The translations under genes and the position numbers were made by a program. From Hyphomicrobiales bacterium (lineage in GTDB: Bacteria > Pseudomonadota > Alphaproteobacteria > Rhizobiales > Aestuariivirgaceae), in assembly GCA_014380505.1 (NCBI GenBank), contig JACMJT010000571.1, positions 1 to 5,544 on the forward strand: a stretch of 5,544 nt of DNA, given 5' to 3'. How positions within the stretch are numbered: the first letter of the stretch is position 1; the number at the start of each line of letters is the position of its first letter. The notes under the pieces were generated by a model. That model ran no database searches and was not told the origin of the DNA. It was given only the letters and a program-made list of their open reading frames with translations. This document shows positions 1 through 5,544 of this stretch, piece by piece.

Positions 1-87
1 CGACGGCATGGCTCCCGCCTTTACCTTGACCTGTCCCGGCTATCGGGGCGGCCGCAGCCACGATGGCACCACCAGCTCCCGCGGTAA
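1..87 (+). CDS. Possible 3' end of an upstream CDS entering from the left edge
   Basis: Frame 1 is open from the first base to a TAA at 85-87, giving 28 codons with the readable stretch SRLYLDLSRLSG. If real, it is the C-terminal tail of a gene starting outside the window, ending 10 bases before the ATG at 98. The competing reading is that the overlapping frame 2, also open to the left edge, is coding here as an N-terminal extension of the next gene. Nothing in the 28 residues identifies a family, so this is a weak inference from reading frame and spacing only. Confidence 0.22.
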   Translation, partial: RRHGSRLYLDLSRLSGRPQPRWHHQLPR

Positions 88-97
88 TCTTTCATTC

Positions 98-400
98 ATG
101 ATCGGCAACGACGTGATCGCCGAAATCGACCACGCCGATTTGCTCGAGAGCTGGCGCGCAGCCTTGGGCCTCAGTGCCGCCGAGGCGGCCCGGATGACGG
201 AAGCGGCGGGCCATCACCTGGCTGAAATCCTCGAAGGAGGCCTTGCAACGGCGGATTTGACCGAGGCGGTGACCGATGCCGCCGTCGTCTTTCTGCTGGC
301 CATGAAGCGCTATGGCATCTCGGACCCAAAGCGGATTCCCGCGTGCAGCGTGATGTGGAATGGACACGACGGCCGGGAGCATGTTCTCCTGGGGGCATGA
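98..400 (+). CDS. Hypothetical protein, about 100 aa, coupled to the VOC gene
   Basis: I do not recognise this protein. From the ATG at 98 it is 100 residues, soluble-looking and rich in Ala, Glu and Leu. It has predicted helical stretches (for example LLESWRAALGLSAAEAARM near residues 13-31, and AVVFLLAMKRYGI near 60-72), and no signal peptide, membrane segment or cysteine metal motif. The frame stays open upstream: an ATG at 8 would add 30 residues (Gly/Ser/Thr-rich, low complexity), and a start outside the window is also possible. I prefer 98 because the sequence looks protein-like only from there, although no good Shine-Dalgarno precedes it. Its TGA stop overlaps the ATG of the next gene (ATGA, 397-400), implying co-transcription and translational coupling. 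That suggests a related role but does not say which. Confidence 0.6.
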   Translation: MIGNDVIAEIDHADLLESWRAALGLSAAEAARMTEAAGHHLAEILEGGLATADLTEAVTDAAVVFLLAMKRYGISDPKRIPACSVMWNGHDGREHVLLGA

Positions 401-840
401 AAAAGCGAAGGCCCGATCAATCGCCGCCCGTTTCAGCCCCGGACTATGGCCGCAGCCTGCGCGGGCTCGGCTTTAACCTTTTGGTCACCGATGTGGCGCG
501 CGCCGTTAAATTCGCGCGCGATGTTCTTGGCGCCATCAGCTTTTACGATGATGAGGATTTCGCCGCCATGAAGCTCGCCGGCGGCGACTTCATGTTTCAT
601 GCCGATCACACCTACAGAGACCATCCCTTCATCGGCGTGGTAGCGGGCGTTGAGGGGCGGGGAGCCGGTGTCGAGCTTCGCCTCTATGGCTGCGATCCCG
701 ATCTTGCCGAAAGCAACGCCCGCGCCGGCGGCTGGACGATACTTTCGGGAGCCATGGACAAGCCCCATGGCCTGCGCGAGTGCATGATCATCGATGACGA
801 AGGCTACGTCTGGGTGCCGGGAGTGCCGATCCCGGACTGA
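397..840 (+). CDS. VOC (glyoxalase/bleomycin-resistance fold) family protein
   Basis: This 147-residue protein has the paired beta-alpha-beta-beta-beta layout of the vicinal oxygen chelate superfamily. The first module (about 24-82) opens with LLVTDVARAVKFARDVLG, matching the usual start of a strand, then Asp, then helix ending in LG. The second (about 90-142) ends in GLREC followed by IIDDEGYVWVP, equivalent to the common G-x-R-E...D-P-D-G-x-x-W ending. The position that usually carries the first metal-binding His is Gly25 by my alignment, so a metal-dependent lyase activity is doubtful; it resembles PhnB/bleomycin-resistance-like members that bind small ligands. A His-rich patch (H68, H71, H76) follows FMF. 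Substrate cannot be read from sequence. The start is the ATG overlapping the preceding stop; a GTG at 343 in the same frame would add 18 residues but lies deep inside the upstream gene. Likely cytosolic and the second gene of a two-gene unit. Confidence 0.85.
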   Translation: MKKRRPDQSPPVSAPDYGRSLRGLGFNLLVTDVARAVKFARDVLGAISFYDDEDFAAMKLAGGDFMFHADHTYRDHPFIGVVAGVEGRGAGVELRLYGCDPDLAESNARAGGWTILSGAMDKPHGLRECMIIDDEGYVWVPGVPIPD

Positions 841-867
841 GGCGGAACACGCGCCAATAGATCGCCC

Positions 868-894
868 GGAGCGCAGCTCTTGGTGTTGCGCTCC
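868..894 (+). terminator. Inverted repeat after the VOC gene, possible transcript end
   Basis: GGAGCGCA (868-875) and TGCGCTCC (887-894) are perfect reverse complements. One G-T pair and one C-G pair extend the stem to 10 bp around the loop TCTTGGT. It begins 27 bases past the VOC stop, a normal place for a terminator. No run of T follows, so it is not a textbook intrinsic terminator. It could instead protect the mRNA 3' end. The adjacent AGGCTAGCCT palindrome (895-904) may be part of the same structure. Confidence 0.4.
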
Positions 895-910
895 AGGCTA
901 GCCTTTAGGC
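895..910. repeat. AGGCTAGCCT palindrome overlapping a GCCT-TT-AGGC hairpin
   Basis: AGGCTAGCCT (895-904) is a perfect 10-bp palindrome. Its right arm GCCT (901-904) can alternatively pair with AGGC at 907-910 across two T bases. It lies directly after the 868-894 inverted repeat and about 130 bases before mmsA. It could be a dimeric-regulator site for mmsA or only part of a 3'-end structure. No family of regulator can be named from it. Confidence 0.3.
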
Positions 911-1035
911 AAGGCGGGTGAGCTACTCCGCCCAAAAACTGTATATACTGATCACCGCACATTTCAAAATTGAAGTGTTCCCGGAATGCGCTCATCTTGC
1001 GGGCTTCGCGCCAGACGACTAGGGTGCAAACCATC

Positions 1036-2535
1036 ATGGTCAAGAGCATCGGACATTTCATCGGCGGCAAGCATGTGAACGGTACGTCCGCGCGCTTTGC
1101 CGATATTTTCAATCCCAACACGGGCGAGGTCTCGGCCAGGGTGGCGCTGGCCTCGCAAGCGGAACTCCGCGCCGCGGTCGAAAACGCCAAGGCGGCACAA
1201 CCCGCCTGGGCTGCCAAAAACCCTCAATTCCGCGCCCGGGTGATGATGCGCTTCCTTGAGCTGGCGGCGACCCACCGCGAAGAGCTCGCGGCACTCATTT
1301 CCATGGAGCACGGCAAGACCATTCCAGACGCGCTTGGCGATCTGCAACGCGGCGTCGAAGTCGCCGAGTTCGCCGTCGGCATCCCGCATCTGCTCAAGGG
1401 TGAGTATACCGACAACGCCGGACCCGGCATCGACATGTATTCCATGCGCCAGCCCCTGGGCGTGGTGGCTGGTATCACGCCGTTCAATTTTCCGGCGATG
1501 ATACCCTTGTGGAAATGTGCGCCCGCCATCGCCTGCGGCAACGCCTTCATCATGAAACCTTCGGAACGCGATCCCTCCTGCCCCATGCGGCTTGCCGAAC
1601 TGTTCCTCGAAGCCGGACTGCCACCGGGCATTCTCAATGTCGTCAACGGCGACAAGGAAGCCGTCGATGCGATTCTCGACGATCCCGACATCAAGGCCGT
1701 GGGTTTCGTTGGCTCAACCCCCATTGCACATTATGTCTATTCACGCGCTGCTGCCGCAGGGAAACGGGCGCAATGCTTCGGCGGCGCCAAGAACCATATG
1801 ATCGTCATGCCCGACGCCGACATGAACCAGGCCGTCGATGCGTTGATTGGTGCTGGCTACGGTTCGGCCGGCGAACGCTGCATGGCGATCTCGGTTGCCG
1901 TTCCGGTGGGCGAAGCAACTGCCAACGCGCTGATGGAGAAGCTCGTGCCGCGCGTCGAAGCGCTGAAGGTCGGCCTCTCCAGCGACCGGGAAGCCGACTA
2001 CGGGCCGCTCGTCACCAAACAGGCGCTGGAACGTGTCAAGGGCTATATCGATGTTGGGCTCAAGGAAGGCGCCACGCTCGCCGTCGATGGCCGTGGTTTC
2101 AAAATGCAGGGCTACGAGAATGGTTTCTTCCTCGGCGGCTCGCTGTTCGACAACGTCACCAAGGATATGCGCATCTACAAGGAAGAGATTTTCGGGCCGG
2201 TGCTGTCGGTGGTGCGCGCCAAGACCTATGACGAGGGTGTGGCGCTGGTGAACGACCATGAGTTCGGCAATGGCGTTGCCATTTACACCCGCGACGGCGA
2301 CACGGCGCGCGATTTCGCCTCGAAGATTCAGATCGGCATGGTCGGCATCAACGTGCCGATCCCTGTGCCGCTCGCCTATCACACCTTCGGCGGCTGGAAA
2401 CGCTCGGGCTTCGGCGACCTCAACCAGCATGGCCCCGATTCAGTTAGGTTCTACACCAAGACAAAAACGGTGACGTCGCGCTGGCCAAGCGGAATCAAGG
2501 AAGGCGCCCAGTTCTCGATCCCGACGATGCGGTGA
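1036..2535 (+). CDS. mmsA: CoA-acylating methylmalonate-semialdehyde dehydrogenase
   Basis: This 499-residue member of the aldehyde dehydrogenase superfamily has the family's usual length. It is expected to oxidise methylmalonate semialdehyde (and malonate semialdehyde) with NAD+ and CoA to propionyl-CoA (acetyl-CoA) plus CO2, in the cytosol, at the end of valine and myo-inositol breakdown. Visible landmarks are the catalytic Asn151 in TPFNFP, Lys174 in MKPSE, the NAD-binding GFVGST (223-228), the MmsA-typical GAKNH segment after residue 249, the nucleophile Cys282 in GERCMA, and EEIFGP (383-388). The position of the general-base Glu of hydrolytic aldehyde dehydrogenases (the LELGG motif) is Cys247 here, in AQCFGGAKNH. 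A missing acid fits transfer to CoA instead of water. The ATG at 1036 gives the family-like start VKSIGHFIGGK and has AGGG at 1021-1024; in-frame TTG at 970 and GTG at 1024 are less likely. No mmsB, acyl-CoA dehydrogenase or iol gene is adjacent, so it seems monocistronic. Confidence 0.95.
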   Translation: MVKSIGHFIGGKHVNGTSARFADIFNPNTGEVSARVALASQAELRAAVENAKAAQPAWAAKNPQFRARVMMRFLELAATHREELAALISMEHGKTIPDALGDLQRGVEVAEFAVGIPHLLKGEYTDNAGPGIDMYSMRQPLGVVAGITPFNFPAMIPLWKCAPAIACGNAFIMKPSERDPSCPMRLAELFLEAGLPPGILNVVNGDKEAVDAILDDPDIKAVGFVGSTPIAHYVYSRAAAAGKRAQCFGGAKNHMIVMPDADMNQAVDALIGAGYGSAGERCMAISVAVPVGEATANALMEKLVPRVEALKVGLSSDREADYGPLVTKQALERVKGYIDVGLKEGATLAVDGRGFKMQGYENGFFLGGSLFDNVTKDMRIYKEEIFGPVLSVVRAKTYDEGVALVNDHEFGNGVAIYTRDGDTARDFASKIQIGMVGINVPIPVPLAYHTFGGWKRSGFGDLNQHGPDSVRFYTKTKTVTSRWPSGIKEGAQFSIPTMR

Positions 2536-2544
2536 ACAGTTCAC
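2532..2544. repeat. Palindrome spanning both convergent stop codons
   Basis: GTGAAC (2532-2537) and GTTCAC (2539-2544) are perfect reverse complements around a single A. The mmsA stop (TGA, 2533-2535) and the amidase stop (TCA on this strand, 2541-2543) sit in mirror positions inside it. As RNA it would form only a 4-bp stem with a 5-base loop and has no T tract, so it is too weak for a standard terminator on either strand. It may be chance. Confidence 0.35.
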
Positions 2545-3122
2545 GTCTTTCCTGAGGCAACTTCCAAATGCTCGCCGCCGTGCCGCTCGGCAATTAAGTC
2601 TTTTACGGCCTGAATGAACTTGTTCTTGACAACATTTTTCCCCGGACAAGCATGGGTTGTCAGAGGATCTTCTTTATGAAGTCGCATTGTATCGGGATCG
2701 AGACCTAACACCGCCGACAATGTTGCGATCGCGGCAATGGCATTTTTTTGAACTTTCAAACCTCTTCCCGTATTGAAATCGTCTTTATCAAAATCGCCCA
2801 GCATTTCCACGCCAAGCGCGATTTTGTTCCATGAAGGCGAGTGTGTCCCTGAGAAGGTCAATGGGGTGAATACCCAAATCTGCTTGTCATCGACAAAGAG
2901 ATGCGGGCCGGCCTTCCAGCCCTTTTCGTCGCGATAATACTTTTCAAGATTGAGGATATGCTGTTTGGTGAATCCGTTCGGCCGCTGAGCGAGAGACGGT
3001 ATCCCGGTGTTGTGCAGTGCAATGAACGAGGGCCGCCACGCGGACCAATGCAGGGCATGACAGTAACTATCGAATTCATCGACTGTAAGATTGCTTCCTA
3101 CAATTCCTTTCCAATTCAACAT
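2541..3122 (-). CDS. N-acetylmuramoyl-L-alanine amidase, Amidase_2/PGRP fold, no signal peptide
   Basis: The 193-residue product is a single Amidase_2 domain, the T7-lysozyme/PGRP fold that cuts the amide bond between N-acetylmuramic acid and the L-Ala of the stem peptide. Zinc ligands are readable as His37 (ALHNT), His149 (RLHKED) and Cys159 (THACPG). His157 sits two before the Cys, where T7 lysozyme has its catalytic Lys. Between them are GPHLFVDDKQIWVFTPL (72-88) and GVEMLGDF (104-111), typical core strands. There is no signal peptide, membrane segment or cell-wall-binding domain, so it is either a phage-type lysin released by another route or an enzyme for cytosolic muropeptides. AAGGGGAG (complement of 3129-3136) lies 6 bases before the ATG and fixes the start. 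It lies 71 bases downstream of the SCPU gene on the same strand and faces mmsA with a 5-base gap. Its GC is lower than its neighbours (27/60 at 2701-2760 against 40/60 at 1261-1320), which may indicate acquisition by transfer. Confidence 0.88.
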   Translation of the reverse strand: MLNWKGIVGSNLTVDEFDSYCHALHWSAWRPSFIALHNTGIPSLAQRPNGFTKQHILNLEKYYRDEKGWKAGPHLFVDDKQIWVFTPLTFSGTHSPSWNKIALGVEMLGDFDKDDFNTGRGLKVQKNAIAAIATLSAVLGLDPDTMRLHKEDPLTTHACPGKNVVKNKFIQAVKDLIAERHGGEHLEVASGKT

Positions 3123-3128
3123 TTTCTG

Positions 3129-3136
3129 CTCCCCTT
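3129..3136 (-). promoter_or_regulatory. Strong ribosome binding site of the amidase gene
   Basis: Read on the minus strand this is AAGGGGAG, placed 6 bases before the ATG at 3122-3120. It is among the best Shine-Dalgarno matches in the window and supports that start codon. The bases further upstream (3137-3193) are AT-rich compared with the flanking genes, but no convincing -35/-10 pair stands out, so the amidase may be read through from the SCPU gene or have its own weak promoter. Confidence 0.6.
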
Positions 3137-3193
3137 TTTATTACAACATGCATAGCACAATATTTGGGCGAACTGAACCGCTTGGGTGTCTGT

Positions 3194-3640
3194 TCAGTAA
3201 CTCAGATACACTGTGCGGTTGTCGGTGTAGAGGGCGGGGATCGGGGTCACTTGGGCAGGCAGCACGCCGTCGATGGTGTGGGTGCCGGGACCAGTTCCTC
3301 CAGCTGCCGACAAGTTCGCCGAATAAGCAACGCTGTTGGCGCCGTTGATCATCGCTCCATTGTAACTGGTAACTGAGGACAGCGAACTGAACGAGATCGT
3401 GTACGGCGTTCCGGCCGAGCACACCACATTGACCGTTGAGACGGCGGTTTCGCCGCCCACGATCGTGCCCACGGCGCCGAAATTGAGTTGCCCGGCGCTG
3501 ACCAGGCAGCTCGTCTGAATGAGCACGCGCGCCTGGAAATTGACCGCGAGTTGCGCGGCAAGGACGGGCGAGGCGCATATCAGGCTCAACGCCACGGCCG
3601 GCACGGATCGGCGTAACGCCTGGATTGAGCCCTTCCCCAT
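3194..3640 (-). CDS. Exported spore coat U (SCPU) domain protein, Csu-type pilin-like
   Basis: The 148-residue precursor has a Sec signal peptide: basic residues GKGSIQALRR at the start, a hydrophobic core (about 13-24) and a likely cut after Ala28 (PVLA). The mature part matches the SCPU domain of Csu-type (archaic chaperone-usher) pilus subunits. It has F-x-A-R-V-L-I-Q-T-S-C (35-45), LNFGAVG (52-58), a second Cys74 that probably forms a disulfide with Cys45, and the C-terminal pattern ALYTDNRTVYLSY. In the family such proteins fold by donor-strand exchange in the periplasm and polymerise into surface fibres. Here no chaperone, usher or second subunit gene is adjacent, so whether it forms a pilus is open. 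At 148 residues it is on the short side for the family. The start has only a weak upstream GAGAG. GC is high (42/60 at 3541-3600), unlike the amidase downstream. It is transcribed divergently from zapE. Confidence 0.82.
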   Translation of the reverse strand: MGKGSIQALRRSVPAVALSLICASPVLAAQLAVNFQARVLIQTSCLVSAGQLNFGAVGTIVGGETAVSTVNVVCSAGTPYTISFSSLSSVTSYNGAMINGANSVAYSANLSAAGGTGPGTHTIDGVLPAQVTPIPALYTDNRTVYLSY

Positions 3641-3727
3641 CCGGCACTCTCTAATCTACAAAGCCTTAAACCCCCGTGGAGAAAAGCGGTTAACGGGGCA
3701 GTTACATCGGCGGACTTTAGAGGCGGC
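3641..3727. promoter_or_regulatory. Divergent intergenic region between the SCPU gene and zapE
   Basis: These 87 bases must hold, or lie next to, the promoters for both divergent genes. I see TTAAAC and GGTTAACG segments but no convincing -35/-10 pair for either direction. AGAGG at 3719-3723, 4 bases before the zapE ATG, is a moderate ribosome binding site. The role is inferred from gene orientation alone. Confidence 0.4.
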
Positions 3728-4825
3728 ATGACACTTATCGACGTCTATAACGCGCGGGTTGCCGCGGGCGAGGTCAAGGCCGATGCCGGTCAGGCGGCAA
3801 TCATCGCCAAGCTTTCAAGGCTGGAACACGGCTTTGAAGCCGCCACCGTCGATAGGGAGAGCGGTCTTATCGCACGCTGGTTTAGACAACCGGCAACGTC
3901 TGCGCCCAGCGGAATTTACATCCATGGCGAGGTCGGGCGCGGCAAGACCATGCTGATGGATATGTTTTGTTCCAATGCACGCATCGAGCCCAAACGGCGC
4001 GTCCATTTTCACGCCTTCATGCAGGATGTGCACGCGCGCCTGCACGCCGCGCGCCGGAAAACCCGCGATGCAATCGCACCGGTCGCGGCTTCGATTGCTG
4101 CCGAAGCGAAGCTCCTGTGCCTCGATGAAATGCAGGTGGGCGATATTGCCGACGCCATGATCGTGGGCCGCCTGTTCGAGGCGCTGCTGGCCAAGGGCAC
4201 GGTTGTGGTGACGACCAGCAACGCAGCGCCGGACGGGCTTTATCGCGACGGCCTCAATCGGCAATTGTTTCTGCCGTTCATCACGCTGCTCCGCGAAAAA
4301 CTCGATGTGGTGGCGCTCGAAGGCGGGACGGACTACCGGCTGGGGCGGGTGAAGGGCCATGAGACGTTCATCACGCCGCTGAACCCTGCAGCCGATGACA
4401 AGGTGCAGGAGCTGTGGCGGCGGCTGACCGACACGGAACAGGGAAAGACCATGGAGATTGACGTTCTGGGCCGCAAGCTAGGGGTGCCCCAGGCCGCGCA
4501 TGCTTGCGCCCGTTTCAGCTTTGCCGAACTGTGCGAGGCTCCGCTTGGTCCGCCGGACTATCTCTCGATTGCGCGCAATTTCCGCACCGTGTTCGTCGAG
4601 CACATCCCTGCGCTGGGACCCGCCCAGCGCAATGAGGCCAAGCGGTTTGTTACCCTGATCGACACCCTCTATGACGCACAGGTGAGGCTGGTGGCCTCCT
4701 CTGCGAATGCCCCAGAGCGCATTTATCCCGCCGGGGATCACCGGTTTGAATTTTCCCGGACGGTATCGCGGCTACGCGAAATGCAGTCAGCCTCGTGGTG
4801 GGGCAAGAAAATCGTTGAAACTTGA
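3728..4825 (+). CDS. zapE: Cell division protein ZapE, AFG1-like ATPase
   Basis: This 365-residue P-loop ATPase is close in length to Escherichia coli ZapE and the AFG1/LACE1 family. In E. coli ZapE associates with the division ring and affects FtsZ polymers in an ATP-dependent way; mitochondrial homologues act in protein quality control. Visible motifs are Walker A GEVGRGKT (67-74) preceded by GIYIH, HFHAFM (93-98), Walker B LLCLDE (129-134) followed by the family-typical MQVGDIADAMI, sensor-1 TTSN (162-165), and LNRQLFLPFI (176-185) with Arg178 a likely arginine finger. The C-terminal region contains PDYLSIARNF and RFVTLIDTLYD, as in AFG1 proteins. It is probably cytosolic or loosely membrane-associated. 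mdh follows on the same strand after 83 bases, a linkage widespread in Alphaproteobacteria. No frameshift or missing motif is seen. Confidence 0.95.
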   Translation: MTLIDVYNARVAAGEVKADAGQAAIIAKLSRLEHGFEAATVDRESGLIARWFRQPATSAPSGIYIHGEVGRGKTMLMDMFCSNARIEPKRRVHFHAFMQDVHARLHAARRKTRDAIAPVAASIAAEAKLLCLDEMQVGDIADAMIVGRLFEALLAKGTVVVTTSNAAPDGLYRDGLNRQLFLPFITLLREKLDVVALEGGTDYRLGRVKGHETFITPLNPAADDKVQELWRRLTDTEQGKTMEIDVLGRKLGVPQAAHACARFSFAELCEAPLGPPDYLSIARNFRTVFVEHIPALGPAQRNEAKRFVTLIDTLYDAQVRLVASSANAPERIYPAGDHRFEFSRTVSRLREMQSASWWGKKIVET

Positions 4826-4854
4826 CGTTTTAGTAAAATTTTATGTGGAAATGA

Positions 4855-5544
<690 letters not shown>

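Noticed and set aside
944..949. TATACT as a -10 box for mmsA
   Set aside because: The hexamer is good, but the position 16-18 bases upstream (about 921-926, AGCTAC) has no resemblance to a -35 and there is no TG extension in the right place. Kept out as a promoter call.
804..1389. Minus-strand frames covering the gap before mmsA
   Set aside because: They run into the VOC and mmsA genes in antisense, show no motif and no good ribosome site; the 195-base gap is better read as non-coding.
1509..2231. 240-codon plus-strand frame inside mmsA
   Set aside because: The translation is Arg-rich and low in hydrophobics, the usual look of a shifted frame, while the mmsA frame is intact and conserved throughout.
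1741..2430. 229-codon open frame on the minus strand inside mmsA
   Set aside because: Its product has no recognisable motif and it lies wholly opposite a conserved dehydrogenase gene; in GC-rich coding DNA long antisense frames are expected.
3186..3211. GTGTCTG / CAGATACAC as a hairpin at the SCPU stop codon
   Set aside because: Pairing needs a two-base bulge, no T tract follows on the minus strand, and the stem covers the stop codon and last codons; too weak for a terminator call.
2541..3640. The two minus-strand genes as a prophage remnant or genomic island
   Set aside because: There is no integrase, direct-repeat pair, tRNA gene or phage structural gene in view, and only the amidase has unusual base composition.
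3141..3647. 168-codon minus-strand frame over the SCPU gene
   Set aside because: It is a shifted frame of the SCPU gene, Arg-rich without motifs; the 3194-3640 frame has a signal peptide and clear family pattern.
4822..4827. TTGACG as a -35 box for mdh
   Set aside because: It overlaps the zapE stop, and no -10-like hexamer lies 16-18 bases downstream (about 4844-4850 reads TGTGGAA). TAAAAT at 4834-4839 is too close.

Overview
The window looks like an ordinary chromosomal segment of a fairly GC-rich alphaproteobacterium. The main evidence is the zapE-then-mdh gene order on one strand, a common alphaproteobacterial arrangement in which mdh usually leads into the sucCD/TCA-cycle genes. The ZapE, malate dehydrogenase and MmsA proteins also look typical of that class. 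Genus cannot be decided from this sequence. I saw no rRNA, tRNA, CRISPR array, insertion sequence or integrase.

Left part (1-840, + strand): a small unrecognised protein gene (98-400) overlaps by 4 bases (ATGA) with a VOC/glyoxalase-fold protein gene (397-840), so the two are probably translationally coupled. A 195-base gap follows. It holds a perfect 8-bp inverted repeat and a 10-bp palindrome, which may end that transcript. Next comes mmsA (1036-2535), a CoA-acylating methylmalonate-semialdehyde dehydrogenase for valine/inositol/propanoate metabolism. It stands alone, without the usual valine-catabolism neighbours in view.

Middle part (2541-3640, - strand): two genes run against the flow of their neighbours. 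The upstream one (3194-3640) encodes an exported spore coat U (SCPU) domain protein of the kind found as Csu-type pilus subunits, here with no chaperone or usher gene beside it. The downstream one (2541-3122) encodes a signal-less Amidase_2 (T7-lysozyme/PGRP-fold) peptidoglycan amidase with clearly lower GC than the genes around it. Its stop codon faces the mmsA stop with only 5 bases between. This two-gene block is the most accessory-looking part of the window.

Right part (3728-5544, + strand): zapE (AFG1-like cell-division ATPase) starts 87 bases from the divergent SCPU gene. After an 83-base gap comes mdh, cut by the window end after 212 codons. These are core genes of cell division and the TCA cycle.

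I found no convincing new multi-gene system. The points worth a second look are the low-GC cytosolic-looking amidase, the orphan SCPU protein, the uncharacterised coupled small gene, and the two small inverted-repeat structures at gene ends.
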